DNA of 59,300 nucleotides from Rhizobium mongolense USDA 1844 (GTDB lineage Bacteria; Pseudomonadota; Alphaproteobacteria; Rhizobiales; Rhizobiaceae): NCBI RefSeq assembly GCF_000419765.1, contig NZ_ATTQ01000027.1, positions 1 through 59,300 on the forward strand, read 5' to 3'. Under the pieces are notes generated by a model. It saw only the letters and a program-made list of their open reading frames with translations, was not told the DNA's origin and did not search any database. The position numbers were made by a program, and so were the translations under genes. Of the stretch, positions 42,407 to 50,383 are shown one piece after another (positions within the stretch are counted from its first letter, which is position 1; each line of letters begins with the position of its first letter).

Positions 42407-44029
42407 ATGATTTCAGGGCGTATTGATGACATGCCAGGTGACATCGATGTCCTCATCGTCGGATCCGGACCCGTCGGCCTCACCCTTGTCAAAGAGCTTC
42501 GGAAGGCCGACAAGCGCGTGCTCGTTGTTGAGTCGGGCGGGTTAGACCCATCTGCGGCTTCGAACGAACTCGCCGGCGCCTTGATCCTGGAGCCCGCCAC
42601 CCACGACGACGTCCGCATCTGCGTCTCGCGCCAATTCGGCGGAACAAGCAACCTTTGGACCGGGCGATGCCTTCCCTTTGATCCGATCGACTTTGAAGAT
42701 CGATTTCCCGATGGGCGGTGGCCCATTTCCTATGACGAGATACGACCGTTCTACGACCGTGCCGTTGAATACGCCAACTGCGGCCAGGGGTTCGTCGAGA
42801 AGGCGCCACTTGCGTCGGTGGACGCCCGTTTCGAACTAACGCACCTTGAACGTTACAGTCGTGATCCGAAACTGTTTCGCGCGAGCCTTCAGCAATTCAG
42901 TGAGGATAGGGGACTGACAATCCTCCTGAACACCACTGTCGTGGATCTGGTCCTGACGGAAAATAGCAGCGTCAGCCATGTCGTGGCCCGTCACAAAAAC
43001 GGTCTTGCTTATCGCATTTCATGCAAACTCGTGGTTCTTGCCTCAGGTGGGCTGGAAGCGGCGAGATTTCTGCTCAACATCCAGCGGCGTCACCCGCTGA
43101 TGTTTGGGGGGCCTCATGGAGCGCTCGGCCGTTATTACATGGGCCATCTTTTCGGGCATGTTGCTGCGCTCAGATTTTCGAACAGACCGGCCGAGGCACT
43201 TTTCGACTTCCACCGGGACGAAACAGGCGCATATGTGCGCAGACGCATCGTGCCGAGCGATACGCTCATCAACCAGCATCATTTGCCGAATGTGGCGTTC
43301 TGGCCCGACGTGCCGGCCCTTTCAGATCCGCAGCATGAAAGTGCCTTTTTGTCCGCCGCTTACCTTGCCTTGAGCTTTCGTCCACTCGGACGGTTCCTCA
43401 CGCCTGAAGTCATCCGCCGGCATCATGCAAGCCGCCTTGATGCAATCACCGGCCATCTCAAGAACCTCGCCGCTAACCCGACCGAGATTGTCAGGCAGCT
43501 ACCAGGCTATCTGCGCAATCGCTATGGGCGAAGTACCAGGAAGCCTGGCTTCTTCATCAATAACAGCCGTCGGACGTATAGGCTCGCTTTCCATGCCGAA
43601 CATTTCCCAGACAGGCAAAGCCACGTGCGTTTGTCTGACAGTGTCGATGCCTTCTTCGTGCCGCGGTTGACGATCGACATGCGCGTGCCTGACGAAAATA
43701 TCCGTGCACTCGTTCGCACCCATCGACTCCTGAATGACTGGCTTGAAAAAAATGACCTGGGTCAACTCGATCTGAATCGTAGTGACGATACGCTTGCAAG
43801 TGCCATCGCTACGCGCATCCGCCATGGCACGCATCAGATTGGGCTGACACGCATGGGAACGAACCGCAACGACGCCGTCGTCGACGGGAACTTGAAGATC
43901 TTCGATCTTGCTAATGCATATATTGCGAGTTCCTCTGTCTTTCCGACGTCGAGCCAAGCCAACCCAACATTGACAGCAATGGCCCTTGCAATTCGCCTCG
44001 CGCAGCACATCATCCAGCCGGCGCCCTAG
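42407..44029 (+). CDS. GMC-family oxidoreductase (540 aa)
   Basis: A glucose-methanol-choline type flavoprotein. The FAD motif VLIVGSGPVGLTL is at 15-27, with the acid-binding VVESGG shortly after. The conserved RQFGGTSNLWTGRCLPFDPIDF lies near residues 75-95. The C-terminal active site has a His in RHGTHQIGLTRMG and Asn-Pro in SSQANPTLTAMALA. There is no signal peptide or cytochrome partner, so it probably acts in the cytoplasm. Close in layout to bacterial GMC enzymes of cell-surface loci, but the alcohol substrate is unknown. It follows an AT-rich promoter region and precedes another flavoprotein gene by 236 bases. Confidence 0.9.
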   Translation: MISGRIDDMPGDIDVLIVGSGPVGLTLVKELRKADKRVLVVESGGLDPSAASNELAGALILEPATHDDVRICVSRQFGGTSNLWTGRCLPFDPIDFEDRFPDGRWPISYDEIRPFYDRAVEYANCGQGFVEKAPLASVDARFELTHLERYSRDPKLFRASLQQFSEDRGLTILLNTTVVDLVLTENSSVSHVVARHKNGLAYRISCKLVVLASGGLEAARFLLNIQRRHPLMFGGPHGALGRYYMGHLFGHVAALRFSNRPAEALFDFHRDETGAYVRRRIVPSDTLINQHHLPNVAFWPDVPALSDPQHESAFLSAAYLALSFRPLGRFLTPEVIRRHHASRLDAITGHLKNLAANPTEIVRQLPGYLRNRYGRSTRKPGFFINNSRRTYRLAFHAEHFPDRQSHVRLSDSVDAFFVPRLTIDMRVPDENIRALVRTHRLLNDWLEKNDLGQLDLNRSDDTLASAIATRIRHGTHQIGLTRMGTNRNDAVVDGNLKIFDLANAYIASSSVFPTSSQANPTLTAMALAIRLAQHIIQPAP

Positions 44030-44265
44030 CGTTTCCCTTCTGGTGCATACCTGCGAAGCCTAAAGGGGGATTCGTTTGCGAATTTCGACGTTGTCGATTG
44101 CCGAGATGACTTTCAACTAGCCTCGGTGGGGCAGCTTAAGGTTCCAATTGATCTCCATAGATCTTATAGATTAATTTACTGCGACGGCGCCAAATATCGG
44201 CTAGGCCGAGCCTCAAAGATGCGTCAAGCTCCTCCCAAATCTCGGACCCAGTTGGATCAGCAGCA

Positions 44266-45678
44266 GTGACGAAAAACGAAACGGATAGCGCCAAAAGACC
44301 GGTCATTGCCATTGTTGGCGGCGGCGTTTCCGGTGCGGGTGTGGCCTTTCATCTCGCAAGGACAATACACGAGCTGCCGCGCGTCATCGTCTTTGAGCCG
44401 CGCGGCGAATTGGGCCGAGGGCTTGCCTATGATACGAACGACCCTTCCCACCGCATTAATGTTCCGGCAGCCCGCATGAGCCTGCTTCCCGATGAACCGG
44501 AGGATTTTCTTGATTGGATTGCCGACAGCGATGGCGTCGCGAACGATCCAGAAGCGTTATGGCCGAATGGCAATCTCTTCCCGCAACGCCGGCTCTTCGG
44601 CGCCTATGTCGCTGCGAGACTGCGCCCATACCTTGAAAACGGTGAGGTCGAGCACAAGAGGACGCTCGTAAGAGGGGTGTTACCCGGCCCAAAGGAATGG
44701 TTGATCACCGACAGCAATGGCGATGAGACACGCGCAGATTTCCTCGTGATCGCCACCAGCCATCCAGCGCCCTCAGCACCGCGCAGCCTCTCCGTCGGAT
44801 TGGCCGGTCACCCGCGCTTTGTTGCCGATCCGACGCGCCCCGGCTCACTCGATGCCATTCGCCCGGACGATCGGGTCCTCATTGTCGGCAACGGCTTGAC
44901 ATCCGCCGACATCGTCGCGTCGCTAACACGCAGCGGGCATCATGGACCGATCACCTCGATTTCCCGCCGCGGGCTTCGTTCGCGCGGCCACCCACCCTGC
45001 CCGCAGGAGCCCTTCGGCGACTTCCTTTCCGAGCCGGCTACAAGCGCTGCAGCACTCCTCCGGAACGTTCGAAAGACGATCGCGGGGGCAGCCGAAATCG
45101 GCGAAAGCTGGCATGCAGTCATCGATCAGGTCCGCAGCAACGGCCATGAAATCTGGCGCAATCTGCCTATTGCCGAGCGGCAGCGCATCGTCCGCCATTT
45201 GCGGCCTTACTGGGACGTCCATCGCTTCCGTATCGCACCGCAGGTCGAAGAGGTGCTGGACCGGGCGATCGCTGAAGGACGCCTCGAGATCCTTGCCGCT
45301 TCCGTTGCCGGCGTCAAAACCGACGGAGCGGCGATCGATGTGTTTCTGCGTAGGCGAAGCGGCGAGCGCGGGGAGAGACGCTTCGATGCCGTGGTCGTGA
45401 CCACCGGTCCTGCCCATGGCAGCATTCTCCAAAGCCAGATATGGCTGCATGAGCTCAACCGGAACGGTCATCTAAAGCTCGATCCGACCGGCCTCGGCAT
45501 CGCCTGCAACGAGAGCTCGGAAGCTCTCGGAACGGATGGTCTGGCAGATTCGTCACTGCTGATCTCGGGTCCGCTTGCGCGCGGCACCTTCGGTGAACTG
45601 ATGGGACTGCCGCAGGTAACCGAACATGCTGTCTTCATCGCAGCCGAACTTGCAAAAAAACTGAAAGCGATCCGATAG
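44266..45678 (+). CDS. FAD/NAD(P)-binding protein (470 aa)
   Basis: A member of the FAD_NAD_binding_9 group. Its first Rossmann motif IAIVGGGVSGAGVAFHLA lies at 14-31, and GRGLAYDTNDPSHRINVPA near 53-71 is a hallmark of the group. The second dinucleotide site DRVLIVGNGLTSADIV is near 205. The group is described by sequence but not by reaction; some members sit beside siderophore or hydroxylation genes. The start is GTG 44266, since no ATG precedes the Rossmann motif. Whether it works with the GMC enzyme upstream is unknown. Confidence 0.85.
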   Translation: MTKNETDSAKRPVIAIVGGGVSGAGVAFHLARTIHELPRVIVFEPRGELGRGLAYDTNDPSHRINVPAARMSLLPDEPEDFLDWIADSDGVANDPEALWPNGNLFPQRRLFGAYVAARLRPYLENGEVEHKRTLVRGVLPGPKEWLITDSNGDETRADFLVIATSHPAPSAPRSLSVGLAGHPRFVADPTRPGSLDAIRPDDRVLIVGNGLTSADIVASLTRSGHHGPITSISRRGLRSRGHPPCPQEPFGDFLSEPATSAAALLRNVRKTIAGAAEIGESWHAVIDQVRSNGHEIWRNLPIAERQRIVRHLRPYWDVHRFRIAPQVEEVLDRAIAEGRLEILAASVAGVKTDGAAIDVFLRRRSGERGERRFDAVVVTTGPAHGSILQSQIWLHELNRNGHLKLDPTGLGIACNESSEALGTDGLADSSLLISGPLARGTFGELMGLPQVTEHAVFIAAELAKKLKAIR

Positions 45679-45729
45679 CGTCATGTAACTGCCGCCGAAG
45701 ACACATAGGGTGCACGAAGATTAACCAAC

Positions 45730-45742
45730 TGTAATTCTTACA
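45730..45742. promoter_or_regulatory. Small inverted repeat before degP
   Basis: Arms TGTAA / TTACA around TTC in an AT-rich stretch about 220 bases before the protease start. It might be a regulator site; weakly supported. Confidence 0.2.
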
Positions 45743-45960
45743 TTTTTGCAATGAAACCGTAATGAACATTTAATTTGTAAATGCGGCCTGACCAGAGCAT
45801 ATCTCTCCAAGACGCCATTTCTTGAAACCGGCAGCATTCGCTACAGTTTCGATGATTGTCCTGGAGGCAAAAGGATTGGCGCCACGTTCACCCGACGCCC
45901 GCGTTCCCCGGCATGGAACCAAGACGCCGCCATGCAGTATTTTCGCAAGGACCTGTCACC

Positions 45961-47457
45961 ATGTTACCGATCCTCTCCAAGCATCGCACCGCAGCGCTGA
46001 TCGGCGCTGCGATTATCGCCGGCACTGCCGTCGCGCCGTTTGCCATCAACGCATCCAATGCCGCCGCCGCTCCGGCCGAAACCAACGGCGCGCTTTCGTC
46101 CAGCGGCTCTTTCGCCTCCGTCGTCGATGCCGACAAGCCTGCCGTCGTCACTATCACCACAACGACGAAGGCCGACGCCAGCGCCGACGACGACCAGTCG
46201 CCGATGGACGAGCAATTCCGGCAGTTCTTCGAACAGCAGGGCATACCATTTCCGAAGCAGGTGCCGCAGCATCAGCACGGTGAGCGCGCCATGGCGCTCG
46301 GCTCCGGCTTCATCATCAGCTCCGATGGCGTCATCGTCACCAACAATCATGTGATCGACAATGCTTTGGGCATCAAGGTGACCCTTGATGACGGAACGGA
46401 GCTCCCGGCCAAGCTGATCGGTGCCGATCCGAAGTCTGATATCGCCGTCTTGAAGATTGAAGCTCCGAAGCCACTTGCAACGATCGCTTGGGGCGATTCT
46501 GACACGCTAAAACTTGGTGATCAGATCCTGGCCATCGGCAATCCCTTCGGCATCGGTACGACAGTCACGGCCGGTATCGTGTCGGCCCGCGGCCGCGATC
46601 TGCACAGTGGTCCCTACGACGACTTCATCCAGATCGACGCCCCGATCAATCACGGCAATTCCGGCGGTCCACTCGTCGACCACGACGGCAGTGTCGTCGG
46701 TATCAACACGGCGATTTATTCACCAAACGGTGGCAGTGTCGGCGTCGGTTTTGCCATTCCCTCCGATGAGGCCAAGGCGATCGTCGCCAAGCTTCAGAAG
46801 GACGGTTCGATCGAGCATGGCTACATCGGCGTGCAGATCCAGGCAGTTACCAAGGATGTTGCAGATGCCGTTGGGCTCAATGCCTCGCAGGGTGCGCTCG
46901 TTGCAGCCGTAACCGGGGGAACCCCTGCCGCACGCGCCGGTGTCAAGACGGGCGATATCATCACCGCCTTAGGCAGCGAGACGGTAAAGACGCCTAAAGA
47001 CCTCTCGCGTCTCGTCGCCGACATGTCGCCGGGCGCCAGAGAGACGCTCACTGTCTGGCGCGGCGGCCAGAGCACCGATCTCACCGTCACCATCGGCGGC
47101 AACGGCAACGGCGAGAAGCAGGCAGCAGCCGAAGAGAGCAGCGGCAGGACACAGGCCGGTCCGGGCATCGGAATTGCTCTTGCCGATCTGACGCCGGATA
47201 CCCGGGAGGAACTGAACCTGCCCAGAAGCGTCACGGGCGCGGTCGTCGCCAGTGTCAATCCGGACAAGCCGGCCGCCGAAGCAGGCATTCAGACGGGCGA
47301 TGTTATCGTCTCGGTCAACGACAGGACCGTGCATAATGCGGGCGATGTGAAGAACGCCGTCGCCAATGCTGCAAAATCCGGCCGCAAGTCGGTGCTCCTG
47401 CTTGTCGAACGTGGCGGCAATAAGATCTTCGTAGCGGTACCCTTCGCAGCGGCTTAA
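45961..47457 (+). CDS. degP: Periplasmic serine protease, DegP/HtrA family (498 aa)
   Basis: An envelope-quality protease/chaperone. A signal sequence is at 1-36 (hydrophobic TAALIGAAIIAGTAVAPFAI, cleavage near ASNAAAA). The trypsin-like domain has catalytic His130 (TNNHVID), Asp160 (KSDIAVLKIE) and Ser234 (GNSGGPL). Two PDZ domains follow (about 270-370 and 390-490, with AAVTGGTPAARAGVKTGDII and VASVNPDKPAAEAGIQTGDVI). I start at ATG 45961 because the family's N-terminal signal peptide begins there; the frame is open back to 45856. Several DegP paralogues are normal in rhizobia; this one lies next to EPS genes and may handle envelope stress from export. Confidence 0.95.
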   Translation: MLPILSKHRTAALIGAAIIAGTAVAPFAINASNAAAAPAETNGALSSSGSFASVVDADKPAVVTITTTTKADASADDDQSPMDEQFRQFFEQQGIPFPKQVPQHQHGERAMALGSGFIISSDGVIVTNNHVIDNALGIKVTLDDGTELPAKLIGADPKSDIAVLKIEAPKPLATIAWGDSDTLKLGDQILAIGNPFGIGTTVTAGIVSARGRDLHSGPYDDFIQIDAPINHGNSGGPLVDHDGSVVGINTAIYSPNGGSVGVGFAIPSDEAKAIVAKLQKDGSIEHGYIGVQIQAVTKDVADAVGLNASQGALVAAVTGGTPAARAGVKTGDIITALGSETVKTPKDLSRLVADMSPGARETLTVWRGGQSTDLTVTIGGNGNGEKQAAAEESSGRTQAGPGIGIALADLTPDTREELNLPRSVTGAVVASVNPDKPAAEAGIQTGDVIVSVNDRTVHNAGDVKNAVANAAKSGRKSVLLLVERGGNKIFVAVPFAAA

Positions 47458-47788
47458 CGCCGATTATCGTGCGCTCTGCATTCAACCGGATGCGAAGCGC
47501 TATTGCTCCAAGGCCTGCGCCACCTCAACCTCGCTGAGCGCAGGAAGCGAACTCCGGTGGGCGCCAGCCAGCATTGGCGGCGTCCAGATCAGTGATGGCA
47601 GCTAGAAGTTCCGCATCCTCGCCCGCTTCCAGCTTCGCCAGTCAGACATCTGCGACTTCGAACGAAAAATGCGCTGACACCCGCTACTCAAGCAAGCGTT
47701 CATTGCACTGGTCGTAAGAGCGGCTCATAAATTGCCGGAATGCTATAATCAGACAATTCCATCGTGATGTTCTCGACGCACCTGTAAT
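47458..47788. other. Gap with a possible decayed ORF
   Basis: No intact gene is supported. Apart from the degenerate minus-strand frame at 47500-47681 I see nothing specific. Confidence 0.4.
47500..47681 (-). pseudogene. Possible gene remnant
   Basis: A minus-strand frame reads RVSAHFSFEVADV, a TGA stop, then LAKLEAGEDAELLAAITDLD and about 26 further residues to a stop at 47500-47502. The composition is protein-like on both sides of the internal stop and a Trp codon there would restore it. The family is not recognised. Confidence 0.25.
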
Positions 47789-48280
47789 CTACAACCAGGA
47801 GGCCGGTGATTTGGGCAGTCGGCCCTCTGGATCGATTGCGCGAAGCTCCGGTGCATCCGGCATATTCCATTCCCACAGCGCGACGCATGTGCCGCCGAGC
47901 GACATGAAGGATGGATAGATCACGCCATGATATCGCGACGCAATCAGTCGTTCGCGCAACTGGTGGGGTGCAGGCACCTTGCTTTCATCCATCAGCATGC
48001 GCCATTCGCAACGATGGATGTCCGCAGTAACGTCAAACTTTCGAAGAAGCACCTGGTCTGTCGTGTCGGCGAGGCGCGCCCCTTTGAGTTCCAGTTGCAC
48101 GATCATCGCCGGATGCTGGACAAAGCCCTGGTTATATTCGGCCCAGGCCGTGGACAGTTCGCAGGCCGCATAGATGGTCGGGGCACCCACCGGATTCCAC
48201 CGGCCACCAAAACGGCTGGCGCCCTCGCCAGAAAGCGGCGCATGGGCCCATCGTGGAACGAAGGCGCGCCACAGATGCAC
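47789..48280 (-). CDS. RES-domain toxin (163 aa)
   Basis: The toxin half of a RES/Xre module. RES toxins are ADP-ribosyltransferase-like enzymes that deplete NAD+ or modify metabolic enzymes. The conserved Arg-Tyr-Glu core is visible: GGRWNPVG with Arg27, Tyr37 in PTIYAAC and Glu48 in TAWAEYN, plus CVALWEWNMPDAPEL near the end. The start is GTG 48280, eight bases after the antitoxin stop, so the two are translated from one mRNA. It sits between degP and the leucine-degradation operon and is probably a mobile accessory module. Confidence 0.9.
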   Translation of the reverse strand: MHLWRAFVPRWAHAPLSGEGASRFGGRWNPVGAPTIYAACELSTAWAEYNQGFVQHPAMIVQLELKGARLADTTDQVLLRKFDVTADIHRCEWRMLMDESKVPAPHQLRERLIASRYHGVIYPSFMSLGGTCVALWEWNMPDAPELRAIDPEGRLPKSPASWL

Positions 48281-48288
48281 GTCCGGTC

Positions 48289-48660
48289 TCAGGCATAGAC
48301 GCCGGAGCGGACGGCCTCGAGATAGGCGAGAACCCGGTCGGACCTGCCTTCACCGACAAGATCAAACGCCGTCTTGCCGCCCCAGCCGGGGATCGGCTGA
48401 TGCTTGAACCATATGACCGCGCGGTTATCGTCGCCGGCCATTTCGCTTGCCATCGCAAGGATGCGGACGACGTTGCTCAGCGCACTATCCACTTTACGGG
48501 CGCTCGATTTCGCCGCCAGCGTATTGCGCGCAACCCCGATCAGCCGGGCCAGCTCGGAGAGCGTTACGCCGAGTTGCTCGGCGACGCGCCGGGCCGATAG
48601 AAACGACGAATGTTCATCGCCGAAGCGGGCAGCGACATTGCTGAGGCCTGTGGCTGCCAT
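48289..48660 (-). CDS. Xre/MbcA/ParS-type antitoxin (123 aa)
   Basis: The antitoxin partner of the RES toxin. An N-terminal helical DNA-binding region (VAEQLGVTLSELARLIGVAR at about 27-46) is followed by the C-terminal toxin-binding domain (IRILAMASEMAGDD, WFKHQPIPGWGGKTAFDLV, then the final helix RVLAYLEAVRSGVYA). The conserved WFxxPxPGxGGKTAFDLV motif is characteristic of the family. The ATG at 48660 has GAGGAAA upstream. It lies first in the pair, the usual arrangement, and likely represses its own promoter in the 62-base gap before liuC. Confidence 0.9.
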   Translation of the reverse strand: MAATGLSNVAARFGDEHSSFLSARRVAEQLGVTLSELARLIGVARNTLAAKSSARKVDSALSNVVRILAMASEMAGDDNRAVIWFKHQPIPGWGGKTAFDLVGEGRSDRVLAYLEAVRSGVYA

Positions 48661-48722
48661 GATGGATTTCCTCGCATATTTTGATCAATACTCAATCAAA
48701 GTATGCTCAAAGTGCGCTCAAT

Positions 48723-49511
48723 TCAAGCATCACTTCGCCAGGATGGCTCCCGTCGTTCGAAAAAGGCGACAATGCCTTCGCGCGCCTCTTCCGTTTCCCA
48801 AGTGTCGGCTAATTGCTCGATGACACTTTCGATGACCGCGTCCGTGATCGGCATACCGAGCGAGCGCGCAAGTGTCTTGGCTCTTGCCACTGCATCAGGC
48901 GACGCCTTCAGGAAATGCCCGACTTCGGCCTCGACTGCCGCATCTAGATCCACCGCGGGTACAACCTGCGCGACCAGCCCGGCCCCCTTTGCCTCCGATG
49001 CGCTGATCAGTTTACCGGACATGATGAGGGGCCGGGCAACTCCTTCGCCGATCCGCGCGACGACGAAAGGACTGATCGTTGCCGGGATGATGCCGAGCCG
49101 AACTTCGGTCAGCCCGAAACGGCTGCTTTCAGCGGCGATCACAAGATCGCAAACACTGAGAAGGCCGACACCGCCCCCAAAGGCATTGCCCTGAACACGG
49201 GCGATCACTGGCTGCGGAAGATCATTCAATGCACGGAACATGGTGGCAAGCCGCCTTGCCTCGGAAATCCGCTCAGCCCGCCCCGCCTCAAACTGCGCGC
49301 GCATCCAGCCGAGATCGCCGCCCGCGCAGAAGCTTGTCCCCTGCGCGGCAAGCACGATAACCCGAACGCTGCGATCTGCCCCGAGAGCCTTTGATGCGGC
49401 GGTCAGTTCATCCATCATCTGGGGCGAGATCGCGTTGTGCTTTTCGGGGCGCGCAAGCGTCAGCCGCGCAAGGCCGCGGGCGTCGATATCGATGTGAAGC
49501 GTTTCAGGCAT
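48723..49511 (-). CDS. liuC: Methylglutaconyl-CoA hydratase (enoyl-CoA hydratase family)
   Basis: A crotonase-fold enzyme; in this operon it should hydrate 3-methylglutaconyl-CoA to HMG-CoA in leucine degradation. Oxyanion-hole segments are present: CAGGDLGWM near 64-72 and GNAFGGGVGLLSVCD near 110-124. LTEVRLGIIPATISPFV supplies the catalytic glutamate region. The ATG at 49511 shares one base with the hmgL stop (TGATG); a GTG three bases earlier is an alternative. It is last in the ivd-mccB-mccA-hmgL-liuC operon; the 262-aa length is standard. Confidence 0.88.
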   Translation of the reverse strand: MPETLHIDIDARGLARLTLARPEKHNAISPQMMDELTAASKALGADRSVRVIVLAAQGTSFCAGGDLGWMRAQFEAGRAERISEARRLATMFRALNDLPQPVIARVQGNAFGGGVGLLSVCDLVIAAESSRFGLTEVRLGIIPATISPFVVARIGEGVARPLIMSGKLISASEAKGAGLVAQVVPAVDLDAAVEAEVGHFLKASPDAVARAKTLARSLGMPITDAVIESVIEQLADTWETEEAREGIVAFFERREPSWRSDA

Positions 49512-50383
49512 CACGACTTACTCCTCAGCTCACGGGCAAAGGCGGCTGTCTGCCGCAGCTTGTCTTGCGCAAGCCCTGTCGAAAAACCTCTTGCCGCGAG
49601 ATGCTGCGTGACGGCCATGGTGTCGACATTGCCCTTTGCACCCGGTGCGTAAGGACAGCCTCCGAGCCCGCCGATCGAGGCATCGAAGACGCGAAGCCCA
49701 TGGTCGAGCGCAACGTCGATATTTTCGAGCGCACGGCCTGAGGTGTCGTGGAAATGGCCGGCAAGCATTGTGGCAGGCGCCTCGTCAAGCACGGCGGCGA
49801 GCATCCTCGCCACGGCTTCCGGTGTCCCGCGGCCGATCGTATCGCCAAGGCTGACCTCATAGCATCCAAGTTCCCTCAGTAATGCTACGACCTTCGCGGC
49901 ATTGGCCGGCGGTACGGCCCCTTCATAGGGGCATTCGACGACACAGCTGACATAGCCGCGCAGTGGAATGCCGTGCGCTCTGCTTGCCTGCGCGACGGGG
50001 CGGAAACGCTCGATGCTCTCGGCAATCGAGCAATTGATATTATGCTGCGAGAAGCTTTCGGAAGCAGCAGCAAAGATCGCGATCTCGTCCGCCCGTGCCG
50101 AAAGTGCCGCCTCAAAGCCCTTCATGTTGGGGGTGAGGACGGCATACCGCACGCCAGGTACGCGGCGAATTCCGGCCATCACTTCGGCTGCGTCGACAAG
50201 CTGCGGCACCCATTTCGGACTGACGAAACTTGTCACCTCGATGCGCTCGTAGCCGCAATCGGAGAGCATATCGACAAGAGCAATCTTGTCTGCCGTCCCG
50301 ATGAAGTGTTCCTCATTTTGCAGACCGTCACGCGGTGCCATCTCGACGATGGAAACATGTTGCTGGTGTGAAGCCGTCATCAT
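49511..50383 (-). CDS. liuE: Hydroxymethylglutaryl-CoA lyase
   Basis: Cleaves HMG-CoA to acetyl-CoA and acetoacetate, the last step of leucine breakdown. The TIM-barrel motif EMAPRDGLQNE (14-24) carries the catalytic Arg and Asp. HFHDTSGRALENI has the metal-binding His pair, and GGLGGCPYAPGAKGN contains the active-site Cys loop. The ATG at 50383 overlaps the mccA stop (ATGA); a second ATG follows directly. The 290-aa length is normal for bacterial HMG-CoA lyases. Operon position between the carboxylase alpha subunit and liuC fits. Confidence 0.94.
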   Translation of the reverse strand: MMTASHQQHVSIVEMAPRDGLQNEEHFIGTADKIALVDMLSDCGYERIEVTSFVSPKWVPQLVDAAEVMAGIRRVPGVRYAVLTPNMKGFEAALSARADEIAIFAAASESFSQHNINCSIAESIERFRPVAQASRAHGIPLRGYVSCVVECPYEGAVPPANAAKVVALLRELGCYEVSLGDTIGRGTPEAVARMLAAVLDEAPATMLAGHFHDTSGRALENIDVALDHGLRVFDASIGGLGGCPYAPGAKGNVDTMAVTQHLAARGFSTGLAQDKLRQTAAFARELRSKS

